Source: an uncultured Alphaproteobacteria bacterium (GTDB lineage Bacteria > Pseudomonadota > Alphaproteobacteria > Rickettsiales > CAIJLX01). Taken from it: DNA of 64,000 nt. Below the pieces are notes generated by a model. It was not told where the DNA came from. It ran no database searches and saw only the letters and a list, made by a program, of their open reading frames with translations. This document shows positions 11,230 to 21,722 of the stretch, piece by piece. Made by a program: the position numbers and the translations under genes. The stretch is from assembly GCA_903821695.1 (NCBI GenBank), contig CAIJLX010000051.1, forward strand, positions 18,963-82,962, given 5' to 3'. Each line of letters opens with the position of its first letter. Position 1 is the first letter of the stretch.

Positions 11230-13849
11230 CCGCGATTTCTTTCAATTGGTAAATCAAATCCAATGCATCACGTGGCGAAAGCGAATCCGCATTTACCGAT
11301 TCCAACATGCTATCCAGTTTGCTTTTTTGCACCGGAGGTTGCGCAGTAAACAGGGGCAGATCTCCCGAAAGTTGGTTTAATTTTTGATGGTTTTTATCTG
11401 TCTCCAACAACGCCAATACTTCCGATGCTCGTTTAATCACCGGCTTTGGCAAACCAGCCAGTTTCGCGACATGCACGCCATAGGAACGATCCGCATTGCC
11501 CTTCACAACTTCATATAAAAACACGACATCACCATTCCATTCTTTCACACGCACGGTGTGGCAGGAAAGTGCAGGTAGCGATGCGGCGAGTGCGGTGAGT
11601 TCGTGGTAATGCGTTGCAAATAATCCCCGGCATTTGTTGGTGTGGTGCAGATGTTCAAGTACGGCCCAGGCGATCGATAATCCATCATAAGTCGAAGTGC
11701 CGCGACCTATTTCATCGAGGATGACTAAGGAATGTGGTGTGGCTTGATGCAAGATTGCAGCGGTTTCAAACATTTCGACCATGAAGGTAGAGCGGCCACG
11801 CGCCAAATCATCCGCTGCACCCACACGGCTGAATACCCGATCTACGACACCGATATGAGCGGATTCGGCAGGAACGAAACTGCCCATTTGCGCGAGGATG
11901 ACGATCAATGCGTTTTGGCGGAGGAACGTACTTTTACCCGCCATATTGGGACCAGTCATCAGCCAGAGGCGCTGCTGGCCCGATAAATCACAATCATTGG
12001 CGACGAAATTATTTTGGGTGAAGGCTTCGACCACCGGGTGCCGCGCATTAATAATATTAAACGCAGTCGAGTGATCGATTTTTGGGCGGCAATAATTTTT
12101 CTCGGCAGCAAGCGCTGCGAGACTGCTTGATACATCTAATGTCGCGAGTGCTTGTGCGCTTAGGCGAATGGTTTCGGCTTGTTTGATGGCATTTACAATC
12201 AGCTCTTCGAATAATTGGAGTTCGAGAGAGAGCGAAAATTCTTTGGCTTGGATGAGGCGCTGTTCGAGCTCCTTCATTTCTGGCGTGCTATAACGCACCG
12301 CGCCAGCCATGGTTTGACGGTGGACGAATGGGGCAGACATTTTGTCGATATGTTGGGCGCTCACTTCGACATACATGCCGATCACATTATTTTCGCTGAG
12401 CTTTAAATTATTAATGCCGGTTTCTTTGCGATAACGATCACGGAGTTTTAGTTTTGCTTCTTCACTATGGTCACGCGCCTCGCGATACTGATCGAGTGTT
12501 GGGTTATAACCTGCACGGATAAAATTGCCTTCACGGGCGTGATATGGCACTTGATCCGCCATTGCCGATTCTAGCAAAAATAACAGTTCACTGTGATTGC
12601 CCAATTGCTCGATTAATCCTGAAATTGCTGGCGGTGCATCGCTGCCATTTACCGCGAACACACCCGCAATCAACATGGCCTGCTTCAAGCCAAAGCGAAT
12701 GGAGAGCATATCTTTTGGCGTGCCACGGCTCATCATTAGACGCGATAATGCGCGCTCCATATCCGGCAGACCTTGCAGATGTTGGCGCACTGCATCGCGT
12801 ATTGGAGATTGCTCGACAAAGTAAGCCACACGATTCAGCCGTGCATCAATCGCGCCGGCATCCAGCAACGGTGCATAAAGATGTTGCCGCAATAAGCGTG
12901 TGCCTGCGGCGGTAACGGTTTTATCGATCACCGAAAGCAGACTGCCGATCGCTTGACCAGAAGTTGTCATGCCTAGTTCAAGATTACGGCGAGTGGCGGC
13001 ATCCATACCCATGAAACGTTCGCGTTCGAAACGTTGTGGCAGATTAAGCGAAGGCAAATTATCGCGCTGGGTAATTTGTATATATTCCAATATCGCACCA
13101 CACGCCGCAATCTCTGGCGGTGTCACTGCATGGCGTAAAGATTCGGCGAGTGCACCATAAAATTGCTCCAGTGAGCGTTCGGCTTTGGCGGCCGCGAAGA
13201 AACTAATCACTTGTGGCGAGAGCGCTTGTTTATATTCTTTCAGCACTTGCCAGATCGCATCATCCTTCATCAAATTTTCAGGAAATAATAATTCCTTGGG
13301 GCTGATGCGTGAGAGATCGGATGACAGTGATTCCGGCGTAGTGGTCGACATATAAAATTCGCCGGTAGTAATATCGGTATATGCCAATGCCCAACCGGAT
13401 TTATCTTTTACCAGCGCGGCGAGATATTGCGATGCTTTCGCTTCGACCATCGTTTCTTCGGTCAATGTGCCGGGTGTTAAAATACGCACCACTTCACGGC
13501 GGACGACGGCTTTATAGCCCCGTTTCTTTGCTTCTTTCGGATCTTCCATCTGCTCACAGAGCGCAAGCTTAAACCCCTGGCGCATGAGTTTTTCGATATA
13601 GGCATCGGCGGCATGATGCGGCACCCCGCACATCGGAATATCAGCCCCCGCTTGTTTGCCACGACGGGTTAGCGCGATGTCCAGTGCCTTACTTGCTGCA
13701 ATCGCATCATCAAAAAATATTTCGAAAAAATCACCCATTTGAAACAACACCAAGCAATCCGGATGCTGCGCTTTTACCGCGAGATATTGCTGCATCGCGG
13801 GGGTCACATCTTCAGGCTGTGGCATGGGAAGGGCGGTCATTATGTTCAT
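11219..13849 (-). CDS. mutS: DNA mismatch repair protein MutS
   Basis: QMGDFFEIFFDDA, TGPNMAGKSTFLRQ Walker A, DEIGRGTSTYDG, FATHYHEL. Confidence 0.98.
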   Translation of the reverse strand: MNIMTALPMPQPEDVTPAMQQYLAVKAQHPDCLVLFQMGDFFEIFFDDAIAASKALDIALTRRGKQAGADIPMCGVPHHAADAYIEKLMRQGFKLALCEQMEDPKEAKKRGYKAVVRREVVRILTPGTLTEETMVEAKASQYLAALVKDKSGWALAYTDITTGEFYMSTTTPESLSSDLSRISPKELLFPENLMKDDAIWQVLKEYKQALSPQVISFFAAAKAERSLEQFYGALAESLRHAVTPPEIAACGAILEYIQITQRDNLPSLNLPQRFERERFMGMDAATRRNLELGMTTSGQAIGSLLSVIDKTVTAAGTRLLRQHLYAPLLDAGAIDARLNRVAYFVEQSPIRDAVRQHLQGLPDMERALSRLMMSRGTPKDMLSIRFGLKQAMLIAGVFAVNGSDAPPAISGLIEQLGNHSELLFLLESAMADQVPYHAREGNFIRAGYNPTLDQYREARDHSEEAKLKLRDRYRKETGINNLKLSENNVIGMYVEVSAQHIDKMSAPFVHRQTMAGAVRYSTPEMKELEQRLIQAKEFSLSLELQLFEELIVNAIKQAETIRLSAQALATLDVSSSLAALAAEKNYCRPKIDHSTAFNIINARHPVVEAFTQNNFVANDCDLSGQQRLWLMTGPNMAGKSTFLRQNALIVILAQMGSFVPAESAHIGVVDRVFSRVGAADDLARGRSTFMVEMFETAAILHQATPHSLVILDEIGRGTSTYDGLSIAWAVLEHLHHTNKCRGLFATHYHELTALAASLPALSCHTVRVKEWNGDVVFLYEVVKGNADRSYGVHVAKLAGLPKPVIKRASEVLALLETDKNHQKLNQLSGDLPLFTAQPPVQKSKLDSMLESVNADSLSPRDALDLIYQLKEIADGK

Positions 13850-13894
13850 TATAGAAAGTCACGTTTGAGATGCAACCCTGGGCGCCGGCGCTTG

Positions 13895-13907
13895 TGCAGT
13901 GCAGCAT
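13895..13907 (-). promoter_or_regulatory. Candidate operator upstream of maeB (matches pdhA operators)
   Basis: Minus strand ATGCTGCACTGCA; compare ATGCTGCAATGCA at 23795 and ATGTTGCAGTGCA at 23818. Confidence 0.45.
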
Positions 13908-13937
13908 AATAACTAGGGTTTTCAAGGGTTTTAACGT

Positions 13938-13966
13938 TTGACAAGGGGGGTAAATTTGTTACTTAT
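13938..13966 (+). promoter_or_regulatory. Possible sigma70-type promoter of maeB
   Basis: TTGACA - 17 bp - ACTTAT; the -10 is weak. Confidence 0.35.
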
Positions 13967-14003
13967 CTTGCTCCTCACATAATTTTATATAAGCGAAGAG
14001 ACA

Positions 14004-16304
14004 ATGGCCAAGAAAACCACGAGCACTAAAAAAACATCTGTCACCAAAGAAGAAGCTCTCGAATTCCATCGGGAAGGGAAGCCGGGTAAAATTTCCATCG
14101 CGCCGCATAAGCCGCTGATGACCCAACGCGACCTCTCGCTCGCTTATTCGCCAGGTGTGGCGTATCCGTGCCTCGAGATCCAGAAGGATCCGGAAACGTC
14201 GTATGAATATACCTCACGCGGCAACATGGTCGCCATTATTTCCAACGGTACGGCGGTATTAGGTCTCGGCAATTTAGGTGCACTTGCTTCAAAACCAGTG
14301 ATGGAAGGCAAAGCTGCCCTGTTCAAACGTTTTGCTGATATTGATGGGATCGACCTTGAAGTTGATACTGAAGATGCAGACACCTTCATCAACGTTGTGC
14401 GTTATTTGGGCCCAACCTGGGGCGGCATTAACCTCGAAGATATCAAAGCGCCTGAATGCTTTATCATCGAACAAAAACTCAAAGAATTGATGGATATCCC
14501 GGTATTCCATGATGACCAACACGGCACCGCGATTATCTCGCTCGCCGGGATGATCAACGCGGCGGATATTACGGGCCGTCGCTTTAAAGATATGCGTGTT
14601 GTGGTAAATGGTGCGGGCGCTGCAGGCATTGCATGCCTCGAGTTGCTGAAAGCAATGGGCTTGCCAGATGACCATGCGATTTTATGCGACACTAAAGGTG
14701 TTATTTATAAAGGCCGTACCGATGGTATGAACCAATGGAAATCCGCACATGCTGCTGAAACAAAGGCACGCACATTGGCTGAAGCACTCAAAGGTGCGGA
14801 TGTATTCCTCGGCCTTTCCGTAAAAGGTGCCGTAACGCCTGAGATGGTGAAATCCATGGCGAAAAACCCGATCATTTTTGCAATGGCGAACCCAGACCCA
14901 GAAATTACACCCGATCAGGTAAAAGAAGTGCGTGATGATGCAATCGTTGCAACAGGCCGCTCGGATTATCCGAACCAGGTGAACAACGTAATGGGCTTCC
15001 CTTTCATTTTCCGTGGCGCGTTGGATGTTCAGGCCTCAACCATTAACGATGACATGAAAATTGCGGCAGCAAAAGCGCTCGCGCAATTGGCGCGTGAACA
15101 TGTGGCAGATGAAGTGGCAGCGGCTTATTCCGGTCGTAAAATGAAATATGGCCCAGAATATATTATCCCAACCCCGTTTGATCCACGTTTGATCGCAACT
15201 GTTTCTCCAGCTGTTGCGCAAGCCGCAATGGATTCTGGCGTGGCGAAAAAACCAATCAAAAACATGGCGGAATATAAGGCTCAATTGAACGCACGCTTGA
15301 ACCCAGCTGCGAACACCATGAACCTTATTTTCGAGCGCGTGCGTGAAAACCCAACCACCATCGTGTTTGCAGAGGGTGAAGAAGAGCAGGCAATCCGCGC
15401 CGCAATAAGCTGGCAGGAAAATGAATATGGTAAAGCGATCATCGTCGGCCGCCAAAAAACCATCGATAACCAACTCAAGAAAATGGGCATTAAAGACTTG
15501 AAGGGTGTAGAAGTCGCAAACTCGGTTAATTCGCCAAATGTCAGCCAATATGTTGATCTGGTTTATAAAAAGTTGCAGCGCAAAGGCTATCTACACCGCG
15601 ACGTCGTGCGCATCGTGAAAAACGATCGTAACACCTTCGCCGCAGCCATGGTGCTTGCTGGCCATGCTGAGGGTATGGTGACTGGCCTCACCCGTAATTA
15701 TTATGTAGGCCTCAAGGAAGTATCGCGCTTGATTGAGCCAGAGAAAAACCGCCTGATCATGGGTTATTCGTTAGTGCTCACCAAAACCGGCAAAACCGTG
15801 TTCCTCGCAGATACCACCGTGCATGAACTGCCAACACCGGAAGAACTCGCGCAAATCGCCATCCAAACCGCGCACAAAGCCCGCGAATGGGGTTATGAGC
15901 CACGCGTGGCATTCCTCTCCTTCTCAAATTTTGGTAACCCAATGGGCGAAAAAGCGGAGCGCGTGCGCAAGGCTGTCGAATTGCTCGATACGATGAAAGT
16001 AGATTTCGAATATGACGGCGAAATGGCGCCTGATGTGGCCTTGAACCCAGAATTGCTGAAACTCTATCCATTCAGCCGCCTGACCAAGCCTGCAAACGTT
16101 CTGATCATGCCAGCACTCCATACTTCCAGCATCACTTCCAAAATGCTCAAAGAAGTAGGTGGCAGCACGGTAATTGGCCCAATCCTCTCCGGCTTCGAAC
16201 ACGCCGTACAAATCGTGCCGCTCAATGCGACGGTTTCAGACATATTGAACTATGCGGCATTGGCCTCAATCAGCGCGATCAAGGACCGTAAGCCTAAAAA
16301 ATAG
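14004..16304 (+). CDS. maeB: NADP-dependent malic enzyme (malic domain plus phosphotransacetylase-like C-terminus)
   Basis: [55 protein letters not shown]-terminal PTA-like domain. Confidence 0.96.
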   Translation: MAKKTTSTKKTSVTKEEALEFHREGKPGKISIAPHKPLMTQRDLSLAYSPGVAYPCLEIQKDPETSYEYTSRGNMVAIISNGTAVLGLGNLGALASKPVMEGKAALFKRFADIDGIDLEVDTEDADTFINVVRYLGPTWGGINLEDIKAPECFIIEQKLKELMDIPVFHDDQHGTAIISLAGMINAADITGRRFKDMRVVVNGAGAAGIACLELLKAMGLPDDHAILCDTKGVIYKGRTDGMNQWKSAHAAETKARTLAEALKGADVFLGLSVKGAVTPEMVKSMAKNPIIFAMANPDPEITPDQVKEVRDDAIVATGRSDYPNQVNNVMGFPFIFRGALDVQASTINDDMKIAAAKALAQLAREHVADEVAAAYSGRKMKYGPEYIIPTPFDPRLIATVSPAVAQAAMDSGVAKKPIKNMAEYKAQLNARLNPAANTMNLIFERVRENPTTIVFAEGEEEQAIRAAISWQENEYGKAIIVGRQKTIDNQLKKMGIKDLKGVEVANSVNSPNVSQYVDLVYKKLQRKGYLHRDVVRIVKNDRNTFAAAMVLAGHAEGMVTGLTRNYYVGLKEVSRLIEPEKNRLIMGYSLVLTKTGKTVFLADTTVHELPTPEELAQIAIQTAHKAREWGYEPRVAFLSFSNFGNPMGEKAERVRKAVELLDTMKVDFEYDGEMAPDVALNPELLKLYPFSRLTKPANVLIMPALHTSSITSKMLKEVGGSTVIGPILSGFEHAVQIVPLNATVSDILNYAALASISAIKDRKPKK

Positions 16305-16359
16305 CCTTAGGTTTAACTGTGGAAGTCAAAAAGTGGCCTAAATCCTAGTGTTAGATGTC

Positions 16360-16388
16360 TTGAATTATGCCGTCTAGACAGGTATAAT
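16360..16388 (+). promoter_or_regulatory. Strong sigma70-type promoter
   Basis: TTGAAT - 17 bp - TATAAT, 35 bp upstream of the ORF at 16424. Confidence 0.7.
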
Positions 16389-16423
16389 AGACGCCTAACC
16401 CTCAGAAGTAAGGATCTTTTTCC

Positions 16424-16723
16424 ATGACAACGCATAGCGATATTATCACCAGAGCGAGCCAAATCAGCGAAAACCTGTTTGATTTCAAAGTGAAGGGCGA
16501 AGTGTTCATTTATCACATGAAAATCCTTAATGCTGTGTTGTTGCTGCGTCTGCCTAATTTCTCGTTGGGCGTGCCATTCTTTCCTGGCTTAAACGAACTT
16601 ATCTCCCGTTTATCAGAGGCTTACTTGAATGATCGCCGTGTCACCAACGTTGATGCGGCCATTAAGCAGGCAAAAACGGACGCGACCAACATCCAAAAAG
16701 CAGTTTCAGAAATCCTGGTCTAA
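16424..16723 (+). CDS. Hypothetical protein (99 aa)
   Basis: ORF with consensus promoter upstream; no recognisable family. Confidence 0.7.
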   Translation: MTTHSDIITRASQISENLFDFKVKGEVFIYHMKILNAVLLLRLPNFSLGVPFFPGLNELISRLSEAYLNDRRVTNVDAAIKQAKTDATNIQKAVSEILV

Positions 16724-16737
16724 TCCATAAACGACCG

Positions 16738-16766
16738 TTGACTTCACTCTTTTTTGCTACTATAAG
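16738..16766 (+). promoter_or_regulatory. Promoter of rpsT
   Basis: TTGACT - 17 bp - TATAAG, ~30 bp upstream of the rpsT ATG. Confidence 0.72.
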
Positions 16767-16795
16767 GCGTCCTCTAATTTCAAAAAGGGTGAATC

Positions 16796-17062
16796 ATGGC
16801 AAACGTAAAAGCCTCTAAAAAAGCCGTCCGTCAGACAATCGTTCGTACTGAGCGTAACCGCGCGCGCAAAAGCCGCGTACGCACGTTCTTGAAGAAAGTG
16901 GACGATGCAATCCTCGCCGGCAAAAAGGCTGACGCAATGGCGGCATTACGCGAAGCTGAATCCCAATACATGAAAGTGGTGAGCACCGGCGTCCTCAAAA
17001 GAGAAACCGCCAGCCGCAAAATCAGCCGCCTCTCCGCAAAAATCAAAGCGCTCGCTGCTTAA
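16796..17062 (+). CDS. rpsT: 30S ribosomal protein S20
   Basis: MANVKASKKAVRQTIVRTERNRARKSRVRTFLKKVDDAI...KRETASRKISRLSAKIKAL. Confidence 0.97.
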   Translation: MANVKASKKAVRQTIVRTERNRARKSRVRTFLKKVDDAILAGKKADAMAALREAESQYMKVVSTGVLKRETASRKISRLSAKIKALAA

Positions 17063-17937
17063 TTACCTTTGCCGATATGTTGCGCGGCTTCCTTAAGCGC
17101 AACACGCATTTCCTTTGGGTAATCGGTAATAATTGTAATCTCATCTTCCACAATGCGCCTAATATCAGGTGCAATCTTATGGCTCTGCCAGTTTGGAAGC
17201 TTTTCTTTATAAGTCCACGCCACCGGTTGGTATCCTGCTTTACGGATTTTTTCTGCAATCTTGTGCGTTGAGTAATATTCAATAGGCAGATTGATTGTGC
17301 CAGCACCTATTTTTTCCATTTCCTTGAAGGCACGGTCTAATAAGCCATACACTTTACGATAGCCCAGTCGTTCGCCCAAATTTTGGGTATAAAGCGCGCC
17401 GATTTCAATGCTTGGCAATTGCTCGCGAATAATATGCAAGCGATCTAATTTAAAACCGGAAATATGGAAATTTTTCTCGCTCCATTTCCCGCTCGCCAAC
17501 CGCCGTTTGACTTCTTCGGCTACCGCATGCGGCGCTTCCTTACCTTTGATTTCGATATTCACCTTAAAATGGCGGCCATCCTGCGCGCCACAATAAGTGC
17601 TAAGATGCGGCTCAATCTTATCCAATACCTCCGTTAATGTGGGGATAATCGGATCGTGATGCGAAACAGCCTTCTCTGTTTTATTAAAAACATTCAATTG
17701 GCGAAGATCTTCAAATTTAGTATGGCGTACTCGGCCCTTTCCCTCTGTCCAATCATTTAAATCGCGATCGTGGAACACAACGGCAACATCATCCGCCGTT
17801 AGCCTTACATCAAACTCCACTCCATCGACTTCTTGGCGAATGGCTTCACGTAGTGCTGGTATGGTGTTTTCCGGCGGGTTGCCCCGTGTACCGCGGCAGA
17901 AACGATGACCCCAAATATTAAATTTAGAATCCGACAA
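17059..17937 (-). CDS. Glycerophosphodiester phosphodiesterase family protein
   Basis: GHRFCRGTRGNPPENTIPALREAI, GVEFDVRLTADDVAVVFHD. Confidence 0.87.
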   Translation of the reverse strand: MSDSKFNIWGHRFCRGTRGNPPENTIPALREAIRQEVDGVEFDVRLTADDVAVVFHDRDLNDWTEGKGRVRHTKFEDLRQLNVFNKTEKAVSHHDPIIPTLTEVLDKIEPHLSTYCGAQDGRHFKVNIEIKGKEAPHAVAEEVKRRLASGKWSEKNFHISGFKLDRLHIIREQLPSIEIGALYTQNLGERLGYRKVYGLLDRAFKEMEKIGAGTINLPIEYYSTHKIAEKIRKAGYQPVAWTYKEKLPNWQSHKIAPDIRRIVEDEITIITDYPKEMRVALKEAAQHIGKGN

Positions 17938-18112
17938 GATTCCTCACTGTCCTAAACGCACCGCTCACACCATCATAAATGTCGGCACCTGCTTCGTTGG
18001 CAGTATGGCTTACCTCATTGCTGGCTGTAGAAGCCGCGTTATTCCAGTTCACTGCCATCAAAAATTGATAGAGGAAAAAAGCAACCACCGCAAAGAACAG
18101 AAACTTCAACAT
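17924..18112 (-). CDS. Small membrane/exported hypothetical protein
   Basis: N-terminal TM MLKFLFFAVVAFFLYQFLMAV; overlaps GDPD start. Confidence 0.55.
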   Translation of the reverse strand: MLKFLFFAVVAFFLYQFLMAVNWNNAASTASNEVSHTANEAGADIYDGVSGAFRTVRNLVGF

Positions 18113-18177
18113 GGGGTGATTATACCAAATTATTTGGGGGAGCGCCAGCGAAGGGGACGCTTGGCAAAACCCAATAA

Positions 18178-19575
18178 TTACATATGAATCACGCGACCGT
18201 ATGCATCCAATACCGACTCATGCATTGCTTCCGAGATAGTCGGATGCGGGAAGATGGTGTGCATGAAATCTGCTTCGGTGGCTTCCATCGTTTTGCCGAT
18301 GACGTAACCTTGAATCATTTCGGTCACTTCCGCACCAAGCAAATGTGCGCCTAACAGCTCGCCGGTTTTCTCATCGAAAATGGTTTTAACAATGCCGTCT
18401 GGCTCACCCAGCGCAATCGCCTTGCCATTGCCGATAAAGCTGAAGCGGCCGACTTTTACTTTATAGCCCTTTTCTTTTGCGGCTTTCTCGGTAAGGCCGA
18501 CGCTTGCAACTTGTGGGTGCGAATAGGTACAGCCTGGGATGTTAAGCTTCTTCATTGGGTGCACATCTTTGACGCCTGCGATTTTTTCGACACAGATCAC
18601 GCCTTCATGGCTCGCTTTATGCGCCAACCATGGGGCACCCGTAATGTCGCCAATTGCGTAGATACCTTTCTCCGCTGTTTCGCACCATTCATTGACCACG
18701 ACATGGCCTTTTTCTGTTTTGACTTTGGTGGTCTCTAAGCCGAGATTTTCGGTATTTGGCGAAATGCCGACCGCCATGATGACGCGATCAAAAGTTTGGT
18801 CCGTTGCTTTGCCGCCTTGCTCGATGGTCGCGGTGACATTGTTTTTGCCTTTTTTGAGCGCTTTGGTGACTGCCCCGGTCAAAATTTTGATACCGTGTTT
18901 TTCGAATTGCTTCTGTGCGAGTTTGGAAATTTCTTCATCTTCCACGGGCAGCACGCGGTCTTGCACTTCCACCACCGTCACTTCTGCGCCGAGTGCATTA
19001 TAAAAGCTCGCAAACTCAATCCCGATTGCGCCCGAACCCACCACGAGCAATGTTTTCGGCATCACATCCGGCACCATCGCTTCCTTATAGGTCCACACCA
19101 ACTTCCCATCCGGCTCCAGGCCCGGCAATTGACGTGCACGTGCACCAGTCGCGAGGATGATGTGTTTGGCAACGATATCCGCCACTAGTTTGCCATCTTT
19201 CTCGACTTTAATTTTGCCAGCGCCATTTAATTTGCCTTGGCCATCAAACACGGTGACTTTATTTTTCTTCATCAGGCCTTTGATACCGCCCGAAAGCTGA
19301 CCCGCCACTTTACGCGAACGCTCCACCACTTTCGCCAAATCAAAACTGATTTTTTCCGCCTTCAACCCAAACATTTCTGCATGTTTCATGTTGGTATAAA
19401 TTTCGGCCGTACGCAACAGCGCCTTGGTCGGAATGCATCCCCAATTCAAGCAAATGCCACCCAAATGCTCGCGCTCAATAATCGCCGTTTTCATCCCCAA
19501 CTGCGCCGCCCGAATCGCCGCCACATACCCACCAGGCCCCGCGCCAATAATTACGATATCAAATTGTTCTGTCAT
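18178..19575 (-). CDS. lpd: Dihydrolipoyl dehydrogenase
   Basis: FDIVIIGAGPGGYVAAIRAAQLG, GGICLNWGCIPTKALL, C-terminal HAHPT-type motif (HTIFPHPTISEAMHE). Start placed at MTEQFD. Confidence 0.97.
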   Translation of the reverse strand: MTEQFDIVIIGAGPGGYVAAIRAAQLGMKTAIIEREHLGGICLNWGCIPTKALLRTAEIYTNMKHAEMFGLKAEKISFDLAKVVERSRKVAGQLSGGIKGLMKKNKVTVFDGQGKLNGAGKIKVEKDGKLVADIVAKHIILATGARARQLPGLEPDGKLVWTYKEAMVPDVMPKTLLVVGSGAIGIEFASFYNALGAEVTVVEVQDRVLPVEDEEISKLAQKQFEKHGIKILTGAVTKALKKGKNNVTATIEQGGKATDQTFDRVIMAVGISPNTENLGLETTKVKTEKGHVVVNEWCETAEKGIYAIGDITGAPWLAHKASHEGVICVEKIAGVKDVHPMKKLNIPGCTYSHPQVASVGLTEKAAKEKGYKVKVGRFSFIGNGKAIALGEPDGIVKTIFDEKTGELLGAHLLGAEVTEMIQGYVIGKTMEATEADFMHTIFPHPTISEAMHESVLDAYGRVIHM

Positions 19576-19627
19576 ATGAGTTCCTTTTGTTGGGGCGAAT
19601 ATGGTGATTTGGAAATGTTTCGTCAAG

Positions 19628-20218
19628 TTATCCGGTAACTAGTGGACCCACACCAGGGCGATGAACAGCTGCAACTTCTGCCAGTCCCTTTTTTTGATGA
19701 ATGGGGGAAGAAAGGATGTACATTCTGGGATTCAATTCTCCCAGTAATTTATCTTTTGATGCGTCTCTTTCTGCGCTCTCGAATTGGCCAAAGAAAGGCC
19801 TAAGTTCATCATGGCGGCTTGTATTAAAACGCCCTGCAAGTAATGCAGAACCTTCGGGCTTCAGTATCTCCGCAATACCCCTTGGATACGTTTCTTCCGA
19901 AATTATATTTTGATAAGCAAATATCGTTGCAAAATCAAATGTGTGTATTTGATCGCGCGGCATGTTTTCAACACCCCTGCGATGGCCTGTTATTCTCGCT
20001 GTTTCCAACTCGAAATCCGAAATTTTAAGCCGTGGATCTACCACATGTACTTCCTTAGCACCCATTTCATAGGCAACTACTGCTAAGGGAATGGTAATCA
20101 TTCCATCATAGCCACCAATATCTATCACTTTCTTTCCATTAAGATCGATATTATTGGCTTGGAATACACTTTTTATATCTTGCACCAAAATCTCTTCGTG
20201 GGATTCCAGCTCTCGCAT
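19628..20218 (-). CDS. Methyltransferase-like (Rossmann) hypothetical protein
   Basis: KVIDIGGYDGMITIPLAVVAYEMGAKEVHVVDPR resembles SAM-MTase motif I/II; located between pdhC and lpd. Confidence 0.55.
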   Translation of the reverse strand: MRELESHEEILVQDIKSVFQANNIDLNGKKVIDIGGYDGMITIPLAVVAYEMGAKEVHVVDPRLKISDFELETARITGHRRGVENMPRDQIHTFDFATIFAYQNIISEETYPRGIAEILKPEGSALLAGRFNTSRHDELRPFFGQFESAERDASKDKLLGELNPRMYILSSPIHQKKGLAEVAAVHRPGVGPLVTG

Positions 20219-20221
20219 TCA

Positions 20222-21475
20222 CTACACCATCATCATGATTGGGTCTTCGATATAGCGCTTGAAGGCCGCCAAGAATTCAGCACCCACTGCGCCATCCACA
20301 CTGCGGTGATCCACCGAGAGGGTGACATTCATGATGGTGGCGATTTCGATTTTACCGCCTTTGACTACGGGGCGTTCTTCGGAGCTACCGACTGCTAGGA
20401 TGCAGCTTTGTGGTGGGTTCACGATGGCGCTGAAGCTTTTCACGCCATACATACCTAGGTTTGAAATCGAGAAGCCGCCGCCCTGGAATTCTTCTGGTTT
20501 CAACGTGCCTTTGCGCGCGCGGCCAGCGAGATCTTTTACTTCGCCAGAAATTGCCGCGAGCGATTTTTGATCTGCATTTTTTACGATTGGGGTGATCAAG
20601 CCGCCATCGATTGCAACGGCGACTGAAATATCGATATTGTTATATTGCAAAATCGCTACGTCGGTCCAGGTTGCGTTGGCGGCTGGCACGGTTTTCAAAG
20701 CTTGCGCGGTTGCTTTGATGACCATATCGTTCACGGAAATTTTGTAGGCCGGTTTGCCTTCTTTATCTTTCGGTGCAGCATCGTTAATGCGTTCGCGAGC
20801 GGCGAGCAGATTGTTGATATCGCAATCGACTGACAAATAGAAGTGCGGCACTGTTTGCTTGGATTCCAGCAAACGTTTTGCGATCACTTTACGCATCATG
20901 CCATTTGGAATTTCCGTAGTTTCAACTGGGTTGCGGCCATAGGAAACGGCAGCAGCGGTGCGACCACCAGCAGCCGGTGAAGATTTCGCTTCTTCCACAT
21001 CCGCTCTGATAATACGGCCATGCGGGCCGGTGCCTTGAATGCCGGAAAGGTTTACACCTTTTTGTTCGGCAATGCGTTTAGCAAGTGGGCTTGCTTTTGC
21101 GGTGCCGGATGCAGCAACAGGTGCTGGTGCAGGAGCGGCGGCAGGTGCAGCTGTTGTTGGCACAGGTGCTGCGGCTGCCTTGTTTTCATTCGCGCTACTG
21201 GCTTTGAAATTTTCCAATGCTTTTTTGTCTTCGCCTTCTTCAAGCAATACGGCGATGAGCGCGTTTACTTTGACGGATTCGGTGCCGGCAGGGACGATGA
21301 TTTTGCCCATGATGCCACCATCGACAGCTTCGACTTCCATCGTCGCTTTATCGGTTTCGATTTCGGCAATCACATCGCCTGGCTTAATTTTATCGCCTTC
21401 TTTTTTGGTCCATTTAGCAAGATTGCCTTCGGTCATGGTAGGGGAAAGCGCGGGCATTAAAATTTCGATCGGCAT
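20222..21475 (-). CDS. pdhC: Pyruvate dehydrogenase E2 (dihydrolipoamide acetyltransferase)
   Basis: Lipoyl domain ([17 protein letters not shown]), Ala/Pro linker, E3-binding domain, catalytic [14 protein letters not shown]. Confidence 0.96.
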   Translation of the reverse strand: MPIEILMPALSPTMTEGNLAKWTKKEGDKIKPGDVIAEIETDKATMEVEAVDGGIMGKIIVPAGTESVKVNALIAVLLEEGEDKKALENFKASSANENKAAAAPVPTTAAPAAAPAPAPVAASGTAKASPLAKRIAEQKGVNLSGIQGTGPHGRIIRADVEEAKSSPAAGGRTAAAVSYGRNPVETTEIPNGMMRKVIAKRLLESKQTVPHFYLSVDCDINNLLAARERINDAAPKDKEGKPAYKISVNDMVIKATAQALKTVPAANATWTDVAILQYNNIDISVAVAIDGGLITPIVKNADQKSLAAISGEVKDLAGRARKGTLKPEEFQGGGFSISNLGMYGVKSFSAIVNPPQSCILAVGSSEERPVVKGGKIEIATIMNVTLSVDHRSVDGAVGAEFLAAFKRYIEDPIMMMV

Positions 21476-21485
21476 AGTGAAATCC

Positions 21486-21602
21486 TTATCTTGCAGTTCT
21501 TTCGATGGAGTTTCCTAAATGCTGCAAATCTTGGCCGAAACCAGCGAAGGTGTTGCAGGCAGAAAGGGAAAGTATAGTGAGGGTGAGTAATAATATACGC
21601 AT
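21486..21602 (-). CDS. Entericidin A/B family small lipoprotein (38 aa, absent from track)
   Basis: Manual translation [38 protein letters not shown]; lipobox LSAC and entericidin CNT..G.G.D....G..I signature. Confidence 0.85.
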   Translation of the reverse strand: MRILLLTLTILSLSACNTFAGFGQDLQHLGNSIERTAR

Positions 21603-21605
21603 AAA

Positions 21606-21722
21606 TTATCTTCCTGTATTGGCCATGGTTTTGTCACCGGTGCAGCCTGGTTTTGGGTGCGGATAAGGGCCCCAACAGCCCATCAACGCCAACACGCCCA
21701 AGATTGCAACCGCACGCTTCAT
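21606..21722 (-). CDS. Small lipoprotein (38 aa, absent from track)
   Basis: Manual translation MKRAVAILGVLALMGCWGPYPHPKPGCTGDKTMANTGR*; lipobox LMGC; begins directly after pdhB stop. Confidence 0.65.
   Translation of the reverse strand: MKRAVAILGVLALMGCWGPYPHPKPGCTGDKTMANTGR

Noticed and set aside
14289-15548. Long antisense ORFs opposite maeB (128 and 170 aa)
   Set aside because: Antisense shadows of a strongly supported CDS; Cys/His/Phe-rich, no recognisable motifs.
21020-21518. Ala/Gly/Cys-rich ORFs opposite pdhC
   Set aside because: They mirror the Ala/Pro-rich lipoyl linker of pdhC; low-complexity artefact.
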